Under the pieces are notes generated by a model that ran no database searches, was not told the DNA's origin, and saw only the letters and a list, made by a program, of their open reading frames with translations. From the NCBI RefSeq assembly GCF_907177275.1, contig NZ_CAJSLV010000051.1, positions 62,001-126,000 on the forward strand: a stretch of 64,000 nt of DNA, written 5' to 3'. This stretch comes from Actinacidiphila cocklensis (GTDB taxonomy: Bacteria > Actinomycetota > Actinomycetes > Streptomycetales > Streptomycetaceae). Both the position numbers and the translations under genes were made by a program. This document shows positions 44,556 through 53,707 of this stretch, in pieces. Position 1 is the first letter of the stretch, and each line of letters opens with the position of its first letter.

Positions 44556-45458
44556 GTGAGTGCAGCGATGCGAAGCCGTACCCCTGACCGCCTGTGCGCC
44601 GAGGCCGTCGACGTAGCGAGGGCGGTCACGCTGGAGGCGGCGGGGCCGCAGTCGGTCGGCGAGCACCTCGGGGTCGCTGCGGAGGGCGACCGGGTCGTCA
44701 CGCACTTCTTCGCCTGTACCGAGCCCGCGTACCGAGGCTGGCGCTGGGCCACCACCCTGGCCAGGGCGTCCCGCGCCAAGGTCGTGACCATCGACGAGAC
44801 GGTGCTGCTGCCCGGCGAGGACGCCGTCCTCGCGCCGGAGTGGGTGCCGTGGAGCGAACGGCTGCGGCCCGGCGACATGGGTCCTGGCGACCTGCTGCCG
44901 ACCGAGGCGGACGACCTGCGCCTGGAACCGGGCTGGACCGGTGACGACGAGCCGCCGGCCGGCGAGCCCGGCGCGGAGGTCGAAGGGGTCGAGGAGGACG
45001 CCGACGTCGTCGTGCCGTCCGTGGCGACGATCGGCTCGATCGCCGGCCAGCTCGGCATGGGGCGCCCCCGGGTGCTGTCCCGCTACGGGCTGCACGCCGC
45101 CGCCGACCGCTGGGACGAGCAGTTCGGACCCAAGTCGACGATGGCGCAGGCCGCCCCCGCCAACTGCGTCAGCTGCGGCTTCCTGGTGCCGATCGCCGGC
45201 TCGCTCAGCCAGGCCTTCGGGGTCTGCGCCAACGAGTTCTCGCCGGCCGACGGCCGCCTGGTCTCGCTCGGCTACGGCTGCGGCGGCCACTCCGAGGCCG
45301 CGGTCATGCCGCGTCCCCCGCAGCCCGCCCCGATGGTCCTCGACGAGCTGCACGACACCGACCCGCTCGCCCTGCACCCCGCCGAGGCCGCGGCAATGGA
45401 CGACGGCGCGGCAATGGACGCAGCCGAGGCCGATGGGGAGGACCCGGGCGGCTCCTGA
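44556..45458 (+). CDS. DUF3027 domain-containing protein
   Basis: 300 residues matching DUF3027: LCAEAVDVARAVTLEAAGPQ at the start, VVTHFFACTEPAYRGWRWAT near residue 48 and a C-terminal part with the pattern NCVSCGFLVPIAGSLSQAFG, VCANEFSPADGRLV and GYGCGGHSEA. The four Cys in CxxC...C...C could hold zinc. The middle is acidic. No function is known. It immediately precedes the Hsp90-like ATPase gene with a short hairpin between, and the pair is conserved, to my knowledge, across streptomycetes. Confidence 0.92.
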   Translation: MSAAMRSRTPDRLCAEAVDVARAVTLEAAGPQSVGEHLGVAAEGDRVVTHFFACTEPAYRGWRWATTLARASRAKVVTIDETVLLPGEDAVLAPEWVPWSERLRPGDMGPGDLLPTEADDLRLEPGWTGDDEPPAGEPGAEVEGVEEDADVVVPSVATIGSIAGQLGMGRPRVLSRYGLHAAADRWDEQFGPKSTMAQAAPANCVSCGFLVPIAGSLSQAFGVCANEFSPADGRLVSLGYGCGGHSEAAVMPRPPQPAPMVLDELHDTDPLALHPAEAAAMDDGAAMDAAEADGEDPGGS

Positions 45459-45460
45459 CG

Positions 45461-45484
45461 CCCGCGCCCTCCCCGGGGCGCGGG
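45461..45484 (+). terminator. Short hairpin after the DUF3027 gene
   Basis: CCCGCGCCC (45461-45469) and GGGCGCGGG (45476-45484), six-base loop. It could reduce rather than abolish read-through into the next gene. Confidence 0.55.
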
Positions 45485-45561
45485 ATGAAGGGCACGCCGA
45501 ATGGCGGTACGGTCACCGTGCACTGCCCTCAGGGGCGTACTCGGCGAGCGAAGGACCGCAC

Positions 45562-48500
45562 GTGACCCGCGCAGGCGTAATCCGGACGCCCCCGGAAGGC
45601 CACCCCGACCCCTTCCGTACGGCGGACCTGCGCCGGGCGGTCCTCACCGCCTGGTCCGCCTCGGCCGCCCGCTTCCGCGAGGACGCCAATGCCGAGGAGG
45701 ACCTCGCCCTCGGCGGCCACCGCGACCGGCTGATCGTCGAGCTGGCCCAGAACGCCGCCGACGCCGCCACCCGCGCCGGCGTCCCCGGGCGGCTGCGGCT
45801 GACCTACCACGAGGCCGCCGGCGACGCCCCCGCGGTGCTGGCCGCCGCCAACACCGGCGCCCCGCTGGACGCGCCCGCCGTCGAGTCGCTGTCCACGCTG
45901 CGCGCCTCCGCGAAACGCGACGAGGGACCCGCCGCCGTCGGCCGCTTCGGCGTCGGCTTCGCGGCCGTCCTGGCCGTCAGCGACGAGCCCGCCGTCGTCG
46001 GCCGCAGCGGCGGGGTGCGCTGGTCGCTGACCGAGGCGCGCGCGCTGGCCGCGGAAGTCCCGGGCCTGGAAGAGGAATTGCGCCGCAGGGACGGCCATGT
46101 GCCGCTGCTGCGGCTGCCGTTGCCCGCGGAGGGCAGCGCGCCCGACACGTACGACACCGTCGTCGTCCTGCCGCTGCGGGACGGCGCCGCCCAGGACCTG
46201 GCCGGGCGGCTGCTGGCCGCGGTGGACGACGCCCTGCTGCTGGCCCTGCCGGGACTCGCCGAGGTCGTCATCGACACCCCCGCGGGCGTAAGGACGCTGA
46301 CCCGCCGCCAGGCCGAGGACGGCGACGTCCTGGTCGAGGACTCCGCCGCGCCCGCCGCCACCCGCTGGCGGGTCGTCGGCGACGGCGGCGCCCTGACCGC
46401 AGAGCTGCTCGCCGACCGCCCCGTCGAGGAACGCCTGCGCCCGGTCTGGGCGGTGACCTGGGCCGTGCCCGTCGCCGCCGACGGCTCGCCGGCCGCACCC
46501 CGCACCGCGGGCGTCGTCCACGCCCCGACGCCGACCGACGAACCGCTCGGCCTGCCCGCGCTGCTGCTGGCCTCGCTCCCGCTCGACCCGACCCGCAGGC
46601 ACGCCGCCCCCGGGCCGCTCACCGACTTCCTGGTCGAGCGCGCCGCCGACGCGTACGTCACGCTGCTCGCCGGCTGGCGCCCGACCTCCGAGGGCGTGGT
46701 CGACCTGGTGCCCGGACCGCTCGGCAAGGGCGAGCTGGATGCGGAACTGCGCCGCCGCATCCTGGCGCAGCTGCCCCGCACCCCCTTCCTGCCGCGTGCC
46801 GCCGAGGTCCCGCCGCAGGCCGCCGCGGCGCCCGCCGCCGACCTCGACGGCTGGGACGGCGGCGGCCCGCTCGCCGGCGATGGCCAGCCGCTGCGGCCCG
46901 TCGAGGCCGAGGTCGTCGAGGGCGCCACCGCCGAGGCGGTACGCGTCCTGGCCGAGGTGCTGCCGACCCTCGTGCCGTCCGCGCTCGAACGCCGCCCCGC
47001 CCTGCGCCAGCTGGGCGTCGGCCGGCTCACGCTCGCCGACGCCGTCGACCGGCTGTCCGGCACCGAACGCCCGGCCGCCTGGTGGTGGCGGCTCTACGAC
47101 GCCCTCGCCGGCACCGACGCCGACGTCCTCAGCGGCCTGCCCGTCCCGCTCGCCGACGGCCGTACGGTGGTCGGGCCGCGGCAGGTGCTGCTGCCGGTGC
47201 CCGGCGACGACTCCGCCGCCGTGGACCCCGCGCTGCTGGCCAGGCTCGGGCTGCGGGTCGCCCACCCGGACGCCGCGCACCCGCTGCTGGAGAAGCTGGG
47301 CGCCGCCCCCGCCACGCCACGGGCGGTGCTGACCACCCCGCAGGTACGGGCCGCGGTCGCCGCCTCCCTCGACGAGGACATCGCCTGGGACCAGGACGAG
47401 ACGGGCCTGGACGCCGACGAACTCGCCGACACCGTGCTGACCCTGGCCCGCGCCGCCGGCCTCGCCCCGGGCGACGAGCCGTGGCTCGCCGCGCTCGCGC
47501 TGCCCGACGAGGACGGCGAACTGGCCCCGGCCGGCGAACTCGTGCTGCCCGGCAGCCCGCTGGAGGCCGTGCTGCGGGAGGGCGAGCTGGGCACCCTGGA
47601 CGCCGACCTGGCCGATCGCTGGGGCGAGCAGCCGCTGACCGCGGTCGGCGTGCTCGCCACCTTCGCCCTGGTCCGCGCCGCCGACGTCGTCCTCGACCCC
47701 GACGACCTCGAACCGCGCGACAGCGACTGGGCGGAGCCCGACGACGTCGGCCTGCTCGACGCCGTCGACGTCTGGTGCGAGGACGTGCTCGACCAGCTGC
47801 CCGAGACCGATGTGCCGCCGGTCGCCACCGAGATCATCGGGGTCAGGGACCTGGACCTGGTCGACGACGACGCCTGGCCGCAGGCCCTCGCGCTGCTCTC
47901 CCGGCCGCCGCTGCGGGACGCGGTGACCGCCCCGGTCCGCGTGCTGCTCCCGGACGGCACCACCGAGTCCGTACGCCCTTACGCCGCCTGGTGGCTGCGC
48001 GACCACCCGGTCCTGGACGGCCGCCGCCCGGTCGGCCTGCGCGCGGCCGGCGGCGACCGGCTGCTCGCCGGGCTCTACGACGAGGCCGAGACCGACACCG
48101 CGGTGGACGAGCAGGTGCTGCGGGCGCTCGGCGTACGCACCACGGTGGCCGCGCTGCTGGCCGAGCCCGGCGGCGCAGCCGAACTGCTCGCCCGGCTCGC
48201 CGAGCCGGAGCGCGAGGTCGCACCGGCCCAGCTGCACCGCCTCTACGCGGCCCTGGCCGAGCTGGACCCCGACCAGGTCACCCTGCCCGACGAGCTGAGG
48301 GCGGTCGTCGACGGCGAGACGGCCGTGGTGGACGCCGCCGACGCGCTGGTCGCCGACGCCCCCGACCTGCTGCCGCTGTCCGGCGGGCTCGCCCTGCTGC
48401 CGGTGCCGCCGCGTTTTGCCGCGGACCTGGCCGAGCTCTTCCAGGTCCGCCGGCTCAGCGAGGCCGTGGACGCCGCGGTGACCTCGCAGGGCGAGCCGCA

Positions 48501-48759
48501 CGAGGTGCTGCCCGCCGTGCACGACCTGCTGCCGGGCGCCCCCGGCTCCTACGTCGAGCACGAGGAGCTGCTGCTGGCCGGCGGCGTCGAGGTCGACTGG
48601 CGGTACGCCGACGGCACGCTGCACGCCGCCACCGTCGAGGGCGTCGCCGCGGGCCTGGCCTGGGCCGCCGGCCACTGGGAGCGCCGCTTCGAGCTGGCCG
48701 CGCTGCTGGAGGACCCGTCCCGTACCGAGGAGCTGGCCCGCGACCGCTGGTTCGACTGA
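45562..48759 (+). CDS. Sacsin-like Hsp90-type ATPase (GHKL), very large
   Basis: 1065 residues. The N-terminal 200 residues carry the Bergerat fold: VELAQNAADAATRAGVPGRL (motif I with the Asn), AANTGAPLDAPAVESLSTLR (motif II region) and GRFGVGFAAVLAVSDEPAVV (motif III). No Hsp90 middle or C-terminal MEEVD part is recognisable; instead there are about 850 acidic residues of unknown fold with internal similarity such as DADEQ-like helices. Human sacsin has the same type of N-terminal ATPase. GTG 45562 is chosen from AAGGA eight bases upstream. Partner or client unknown. Confidence 0.88.
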   Translation: MTRAGVIRTPPEGHPDPFRTADLRRAVLTAWSASAARFREDANAEEDLALGGHRDRLIVELAQNAADAATRAGVPGRLRLTYHEAAGDAPAVLAAANTGAPLDAPAVESLSTLRASAKRDEGPAAVGRFGVGFAAVLAVSDEPAVVGRSGGVRWSLTEARALAAEVPGLEEELRRRDGHVPLLRLPLPAEGSAPDTYDTVVVLPLRDGAAQDLAGRLLAAVDDALLLALPGLAEVVIDTPAGVRTLTRRQAEDGDVLVEDSAAPAATRWRVVGDGGALTAELLADRPVEERLRPVWAVTWAVPVAADGSPAAPRTAGVVHAPTPTDEPLGLPALLLASLPLDPTRRHAAPGPLTDFLVERAADAYVTLLAGWRPTSEGVVDLVPGPLGKGELDAELRRRILAQLPRTPFLPRAAEVPPQAAAAPAADLDGWDGGGPLAGDGQPLRPVEAEVVEGATAEAVRVLAEVLPTLVPSALERRPALRQLGVGRLTLADAVDRLSGTERPAAWWWRLYDALAGTDADVLSGLPVPLADGRTVVGPRQVLLPVPGDDSAAVDPALLARLGLRVAHPDAAHPLLEKLGAAPATPRAVLTTPQVRAAVAASLDEDIAWDQDETGLDADELADTVLTLARAAGLAPGDEPWLAALALPDEDGELAPAGELVLPGSPLEAVLREGELGTLDADLADRWGEQPLTAVGVLATFALVRAADVVLDPDDLEPRDSDWAEPDDVGLLDAVDVWCEDVLDQLPETDVPPVATEIIGVRDLDLVDDDAWPQALALLSRPPLRDAVTAPVRVLLPDGTTESVRPYAAWWLRDHPVLDGRRPVGLRAAGGDRLLAGLYDEAETDTAVDEQVLRALGVRTTVAALLAEPGGAAELLARLAEPEREVAPAQLHRLYAALAELDPDQVTLPDELRAVVDGETAVVDAADALVADAPDLLPLSGGLALLPVPPRFAADLAELFQVRRLSEAVDAAVTSQGEPHEVLPAVHDLLPGAPGSYVEHEELLLAGGVEVDWRYADGTLHAATVEGVAAGLAWAAGHWERRFELAALLEDPSRTEELARDRWFD

Positions 48760-48763
48760 CGCT

Positions 48764-48879
48764 GCCGCAATGTGCGTCGGGCGCCGGTCCATTGCGGCGC
48801 CCGCCGCACATGGCCACGCTCGACGTAACGTTGCCGAGTCCGACGTAACTTGCCGCGCCTGACGTACATTGCCGAGCGG
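48764..48879. repeat. Cluster of degenerate CGACGTACATTGCCGAG repeats
   Basis: Plus-strand copies at 48821-48838 (CGACGTAACGTTGCCGAG), 48841-48857 (CGACGTAACTTGCCGCG) and 48859-48879 (CTGACGTACATTGCCGAG plus CGG), weaker ones near 48787 and 48803, and an inverted copy at 48764-48780 (GCCGCAATGTGCGTCGG). The cluster fills the gap between the convergent Hsp90-like and P-type ATPase genes. Confidence 0.65.
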
Positions 48880-48883
48880 CCTC

Positions 48884-51298
48884 CTATGCCGCGGCGTTCT
48901 CCCGGTGCCGCACCCACGCCCAGGAGACCTCAAGCGCCACCGCCCCCACCGCCGCGATCCCGACCGCCGACCAGGGCACCTCGTCGCCCACCAGCTTCAG
49001 CGCGAAGAACCGCTGCAACCACGGTGTGACCAGCACGATCACGAACGCCAGGCCCATGGCGAGCACCAGCCCGACACGCCACCACGTGTAGGGGCGGGCC
49101 ACGATCGCCAGCACCCACATCTCCATCAGGAACAGCGTCAGCGTCGCCGCACTCGTCTCCGCGTCCAGCGCGCCCGCCCCCGTGTAGATGTGCCGCGCCA
49201 TCAGGTACGTCGCGAAGGCCGCGGCCCCGCAGATGAGCCCGGCGGGCGTGGCGTACCGCATGACGCGGCGGACGAAGTGCGGCCGCGCCCGCTCCTTGTT
49301 GGGCGCCAGCGCCAGGAAGAAGGCCGGCACCCCGATGGTCAGCGTGGACAGCAGTGTCAGATGCCGCGGCAGGAACGGATACGGCACCTGCCAGCACACC
49401 ACGAGGACCGCGAGCAGCACCGAGTAGACGGTCTTGGTGAGGAAGAGCGTCGCGACCCGGGTGATGTTGCCGATCACCCGGCGGCCCTCGGCCACCACCG
49501 AGGGCAGCGTGGCGAAGCTGTTGTCCAGCAGCACGATCTGCGCGACCGCCCGGGTCGCCTCGGAGCCCGAGCCCATCGACACGCCGATGTCGGCGTCCTT
49601 GAGCGCCAGCACGTCGTTGACGCCGTCGCCGGTCATCGCCACGTTGTGCCCGCGGGACTGCAGGGCGCCCACCATGTCGCGCTTCTGCTGCGGGGTGACC
49701 CGGCCGAAGACCGCACCCCGCTCCAGCACCGCGGCCATCGCGTCCCGCTCGGGCGGCAGCTGCCGCGCGTCGACCGGCTCGTCCGCGCCCGGCAGCCCGA
49801 GCTTGCCCGCGACCGCGCCGACCGACACGGCGTTGTCGCCCGAGATGACCTTGGCGTCCACCTGCTGCTCGGCGAAGTAGCGCAGGGTGTCGGAGGCGTC
49901 GGGCCGCAGCCGCTGTTCGAGCACCACCAGCGCGAACGGCGCCACGGAGGCCGCGACCTGCGGGTCGTCCAGCGGGCGCCCGGCGCGGGCCAGCAGCAGC
50001 ACCCGCAGCCCCTCGTCGTTGAGCCGGTCGACGTCGCCGAGCGTGCCGTGCCCGGTCGGCAGCAGGACGTCGGGCGCCCCCAGGAGCCACGTGCTGTCCG
50101 TGCCGTCCGGCTCGGTGAAGGCCGCGCCGCTGTACTTGCGGGTCGAGCTGAACGGCAGCGTCCCGGCGCCGCGCCAGCCGGCCGCACCGGCCGGCGGGTA
50201 GGCGTCGATGACGGCCTGCAGGCTGGCGTTGGGGCGCGGGTCGGAGCCGCCGAACGCCGCCAGCGCGCGGGCCACGTACGCCTCGTCGCCGCCGTCCAGG
50301 ACGTGCAGCGCGGTGACGTCCATGCCGCCCTCGGTGAGGGTGCCGGTCTTGTCGAGGCAGACGACGTCGACCCGGGCCAGGCCCTCGATCGCGGGCAGCT
50401 CCTGCACCAGGCACTGCTTGCGGCCGAGCCTGACGACCCCGATCGCGAAGGCCACCGAGGTCAGCAGCACCAGCCCCTCGGGCACCATCGGCACGATGCC
50501 GCCGACCGTACGGCGCACCGCCTCGCGGGTGTCGTGGCTCTCCACCGTGAACTGGCTGATGATCAGCCCGACCGCGGTCGGGACCATCATCCAGGTGACG
50601 TACTTGAGGATCTGGCTGATGCCGTTGCGCAGCTCGGAGTTGACCAGGGTGAAGCGGGACGCCTCGTCGGCGAGCTGGGCCGCGTAGGCCTCACGGCCGA
50701 CCTTGGTGGCGGTGAAGGCGCCGCCGCCGGCGACCACGAAGCTGCCGGACATCACCGGGTCGCCCGGGTGCTTGACCACCGGGTCGGCCTCGCCGGTGAG
50801 CAGCGACTCGTCGATCTCCAGGCTGTCGGCCTCGCCGACGACGCCGTCGACCACCACCTTGTCGCCCGGCCCCAGCTCGATCAGGTCGCCCAGCACGATC
50901 TGCGAGGTGGAGATCTCGGCGGTCACGCCGTCCCTGCGCACCTCGGGCCTGGCCTCGCCGATCACCGCGAGGCTGTCCAGGGTCCGCTTGGCGCGCAGCT
51001 CCTGGATGATGCCGATCGCGGTGTTGGCGACGATGACGAAGCCGAAGAGCCCGTCCTGGATCGGCCCAACCACCAGGATGATCAGGAAGAGCACGCCGAT
51101 GATCGCGTTGAAACGGGTGAAGACGTTGGCCCTGACGATCTCGGCGGTGGAGCGGGACGACCGTACGGGGACGTCGTTGACCTCGCCCGCCTCGATCCGC
51201 CGCGCCACCTCTTGCGCGCTGAGCCCGGGGTGCCGTGCGAGCGCCCCTGCCTGCGTCCCCGTGTCCGTGCCGGTGCCCGTCTCCGCGCGTTCCGTCAT
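48884..51298 (-). CDS. P-type cation-transporting ATPase, CtpE-like
   Basis: 804 residues, about ten helices. Actuator motif ESLLTGEADPV (TGEA rather than TGES; the essential Glu is kept), phosphorylation motif VVCLDKTGTLTEGG near residue 289, and hinge MTGDGVNDVLALKDADIG. The helix-4 motif MVPEGLVLLTSVAF resembles calcium-type pumps and mycobacterial CtpE, which takes up Ca2+. No N-terminal metal-binding domain. Start 51298 is supported by TACCGT six bases upstream. Ion specificity is inferred. Confidence 0.9.
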   Translation of the reverse strand: MTERAETGTGTDTGTQAGALARHPGLSAQEVARRIEAGEVNDVPVRSSRSTAEIVRANVFTRFNAIIGVLFLIILVVGPIQDGLFGFVIVANTAIGIIQELRAKRTLDSLAVIGEARPEVRRDGVTAEISTSQIVLGDLIELGPGDKVVVDGVVGEADSLEIDESLLTGEADPVVKHPGDPVMSGSFVVAGGGAFTATKVGREAYAAQLADEASRFTLVNSELRNGISQILKYVTWMMVPTAVGLIISQFTVESHDTREAVRRTVGGIVPMVPEGLVLLTSVAFAIGVVRLGRKQCLVQELPAIEGLARVDVVCLDKTGTLTEGGMDVTALHVLDGGDEAYVARALAAFGGSDPRPNASLQAVIDAYPPAGAAGWRGAGTLPFSSTRKYSGAAFTEPDGTDSTWLLGAPDVLLPTGHGTLGDVDRLNDEGLRVLLLARAGRPLDDPQVAASVAPFALVVLEQRLRPDASDTLRYFAEQQVDAKVISGDNAVSVGAVAGKLGLPGADEPVDARQLPPERDAMAAVLERGAVFGRVTPQQKRDMVGALQSRGHNVAMTGDGVNDVLALKDADIGVSMGSGSEATRAVAQIVLLDNSFATLPSVVAEGRRVIGNITRVATLFLTKTVYSVLLAVLVVCWQVPYPFLPRHLTLLSTLTIGVPAFFLALAPNKERARPHFVRRVMRYATPAGLICGAAAFATYLMARHIYTGAGALDAETSAATLTLFLMEMWVLAIVARPYTWWRVGLVLAMGLAFVIVLVTPWLQRFFALKLVGDEVPWSAVGIAAVGAVALEVSWAWVRHRENAAA

Positions 51299-51385
51299 GG
51301 ACCGACGGTACGTGGCACGGGCGGCTTCCACCCGTTCTGCGGGCACTCGCACGGCCTACTGCGTGAGCTGGCCGCGCGGTCTGCG

Positions 51386-51664
51386 TCAGGTGCCCTGGGG
51401 GGCCTGTCCCTCGTGGGCCGCGCGGGAGCGGGCGATGGCGTCGCGGCGGGCGCGCACGTACTTCAGGCCGACCAGGCCGAGCACGCCGCCGGCCGCGCAG
51501 GTCCAGATGAACCAGGTGTGGCCGTGGTCGGAGTACCAGCCGTAGAAGGGGAGCTGCACGACGAAGAGCGCGAACCAGACGATCGTGCCGACCGTGACGG
51601 TCGCGACGTCGTTGGCCTCCAGCGGCTCGGGGGCCTCGCGCAGTGGACTCCGCTGCTTGCTCAT
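51386..51664 (-). CDS. DUF2530 domain-containing membrane protein
   Basis: 92 residues with two predicted membrane helices (VTVGTIVWFALFVVQLPFYG and WFIWTCAAGGVLGLVGLKYV) and a basic C-terminal tail. Matches DUF2530, an actinobacterial family of unknown role. TACGAT lies six bases before the ATG, again the leaderless pattern. It lies 88 bp upstream of the P-type ATPase gene on the same strand. Confidence 0.9.
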   Translation of the reverse strand: MSKQRSPLREAPEPLEANDVATVTVGTIVWFALFVVQLPFYGWYSDHGHTWFIWTCAAGGVLGLVGLKYVRARRDAIARSRAAHEGQAPQGT

Positions 51665-51844
51665 GCCGACATCGTAAGCGGCGGATCCGACATGCCCGGC
51701 GGAGGCCTGCTACGGCAGGGGTCTACGCGCGGAGATGGTTTTTGACGTATTGGTTATTCATACTGAAACCGGTCACCGTTGACTGAAAACATTCGTACGA
51801 TCGCCCAAGTGCGGGCGAAATCGCGTCCCCCCATGAGGATTCAC

Positions 51845-53299
51845 ATGCCCACCTCGGCCCCCGCTCCGGTCGACATGGGTCGGTCGTCAGGCCGCCCGCC
51901 CACCAATCCGCTGGACCGCTACTTCCGGATCTCCGAGCGCGGCTCCTCGATCCCGCGGGAGATCCGCGGCGGCCTGGCCACCTTCTTCGCGATGGCGTAC
52001 ATCATCGTGCTGAACCCGATCATCCTGGGCTCGGCGGTCGACAAGTTCGGCCACCACCTCAACGGCGGCCAGCTGGTCACCGCGACCGTCATCACCGCGG
52101 CCTTCACCACGCTGCTGATGGGCGTCATCGGCAACGTCCCGATCGCGCTGGCCGCCGGTCTCGGCGTCAACACCGTGGTCGCGCTCCAGCTCGCCCCGAG
52201 GATGAGCTGGCCCGACGCGATGGGCATGGTGGTGCTGGCCGGTTTCGCGATCATGGTCATGGTCGCCACCGGGCTGCGCGAGCGGGTGATGAGCGCGGTG
52301 CCGCTGGGCCTGCGCAAGGGCATCGCGATCGGCATCGGCCTGTTCATCCTGCTGATCGGCCTGGTGGACTCCGGCTTCGTCTCCCGCATCCCGGACGCCG
52401 CCCACACCACCGTGCCGCTGCAGCTCGGCACCGGCGGTCACCTGACCGGCTGGCCGGTGCTGATCTTCATTCTCGGCACCCTGCTCACCCTGTCGCTGAT
52501 CATCCGCAAGGTCTCCGGCGCCATCCTGATCTCCATCGTCGCCATGACCGTGTTCGCGGTGATCGTGGACGCGGTCGCCGACATCCCGGCCACGGGCTGG
52601 GGCCTGACGGTGCCCAAGTGGCCGGGCAACCCGGTCGCGACCCCGGACTTCGGCCTGATCGGCAAGGTCAGCCTCTTCGGCGGCTTCCAGCAGGTCGGCG
52701 TCGTGACGGGGCTGCTGTTCGTCTTCACCGTGCTGCTCTCGTGCTTCTTCGACGCGATGGGCACCATCCTCGGCGTCAGCGACGAGGCCGGGCTGCTGGA
52801 CGCCAAGGGCGACCTGCCGGGCATGAACAAGGTGCTGATGATCGACGGAGTCGCCACCGCGGTCGGCGGCGCCTCCTCGTCGTCGGCGAACACCTGCTTC
52901 GTGGAGTCCACCGCCGGCGTCGGCGAGGGCGCCCGTACCGGGCTCGCCAGCGTCGTCACCGGGCTGATGTTCGTCTTCGCGCTGTTCCTCACGCCGCTGG
53001 CCACCATGGTCCCGGCGCAGGCCGCCACACCGGCGCTGGTCGCGGTGGGCTTCCTGATCCTGGCCGGGTCGATCCGGGAGATCGACTGGAGCGACTTCAC
53101 CATCGCCATCCCGGCGTTCCTGACGATGGTGCTCATGCCGTTCACGTACTCGATCACCAACGGCATCGGCATCGGCTTCCTGAGCTTCTGCGTGCTGCGG
53201 GTGGTGGCGGGGCGCGGCAAGGAGGTCCCGGTCGCGCTGTACGCGGTCGCGGCCATCTTCGCCTTCTACTACCTGATGCCGGCGCTCGGGCTGCTGTAG
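51845..53299 (+). CDS. NCS2 family purine permease (AzgA-like)
   Basis: 484 residues, about fourteen helices in the NCS2 fold. Marks: EIRGGLATFFAMAYIIVLNP near residue 36, VPIALAAGLGVNTVVALQL near 96 and CFFDAMGTILGVSDEAGLLD, GGASSSSANTCFVESTAGVG, which are the AzgA-subfamily substrate and proton sites. It imports guanine/hypoxanthine/adenine by proton symport. GAGGA before ATG 51845 favours this start over those at 51833 and 51779. The end overlaps a convergent gene by 31 bp. Confidence 0.94.
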   Translation: MPTSAPAPVDMGRSSGRPPTNPLDRYFRISERGSSIPREIRGGLATFFAMAYIIVLNPIILGSAVDKFGHHLNGGQLVTATVITAAFTTLLMGVIGNVPIALAAGLGVNTVVALQLAPRMSWPDAMGMVVLAGFAIMVMVATGLRERVMSAVPLGLRKGIAIGIGLFILLIGLVDSGFVSRIPDAAHTTVPLQLGTGGHLTGWPVLIFILGTLLTLSLIIRKVSGAILISIVAMTVFAVIVDAVADIPATGWGLTVPKWPGNPVATPDFGLIGKVSLFGGFQQVGVVTGLLFVFTVLLSCFFDAMGTILGVSDEAGLLDAKGDLPGMNKVLMIDGVATAVGGASSSSANTCFVESTAGVGEGARTGLASVVTGLMFVFALFLTPLATMVPAQAATPALVAVGFLILAGSIREIDWSDFTIAIPAFLTMVLMPFTYSITNGIGIGFLSFCVLRVVAGRGKEVPVALYAVAAIFAFYYLMPALGLL

Positions 53300-53499
53300 G
53301 GCGGCGGGGAGGTGCGGTCCTGCTGCCCGTAGAACCGCTCGGTCTCCTCGACCGCGGCCTTGAAACGCTCGTCGAAGTCGTCACGGACCAGTGCCGTGAC
53401 GACGTAGTCCTGGGCGGTCATCCCGCGTCTGGCGGCATGATCGCGAATCCGGTCCCACAGGTCTGCGTCTATGCGCAGGCTGAGCACTCTCGATGCCAT
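53269..53499 (-). CDS. Ribbon-helix-helix family protein
   Basis: 76 residues. The start MASRVLSLRIDADLWDRIRD followed by HAARRGMTAQDYVVTALV is a ribbon-helix-helix DNA-binding pattern. A charged helix (DDFDERFKAAVEETERFYGQ) follows. No toxin gene lies nearby, so an antitoxin role is not supported. ATG 53499 is preferred over the longer reading. Its last 31 bp overlap the end of the NCS2 gene. Confidence 0.78.
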   Translation of the reverse strand: MASRVLSLRIDADLWDRIRDHAARRGMTAQDYVVTALVRDDFDERFKAAVEETERFYGQQDRTSPPPYSSPSAGIR

Positions 53500-53683
53500 G
53501 TGCCCACGGTCGCGGGCGGAGGCGGCAATGTGCGCCGCTTTCGCCCGCGATCTCACCCGTTCGGGTGAGATGTGGGCACGTGGCGGTTTGAACGCGCCTT
53601 CGCGGCCGGGGCGGGGGGGTATGCGTGGTGCGGGCGGGGCGGGGGTGCTCCGGCGTGGCCCGGGTGTTGCGTGCAGGGTGTAC

Positions 53684-53707
53684 TTAGGTTAACTAATGAG
53701 CTAGGCT
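53684..53707 (+). promoter_or_regulatory. MarR promoter: operator and -10
   Basis: TAGGCT (53702-53707) lies exactly seven bases before GTG 53715 and is a probable -10 for a leaderless message. Just upstream, TTAGGTTAACTAA (53684-53696) is a near-palindrome with a perfect GTTAAC core, placed where a MarR dimer would block RNA polymerase. Confidence 0.65.

Noticed and set aside
44941..45561. Upstream extension of the Hsp90-like reading frame
   Set aside because: It overlaps the DUF3027 gene in another frame and its residues are unlike the family; GTG 45562 has the ribosome site.
45529..48933. Very long minus-strand frame opposite the Hsp90-like gene
   Set aside because: Residue content is repetitive Gly/Arg/Val and it has no motif; the plus frame shows a clear Bergerat fold.
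53269..53499. Toxin-antitoxin module around the RHH protein
   Set aside because: No second small gene lies beside it; its neighbours are a permease and a MarR regulator.
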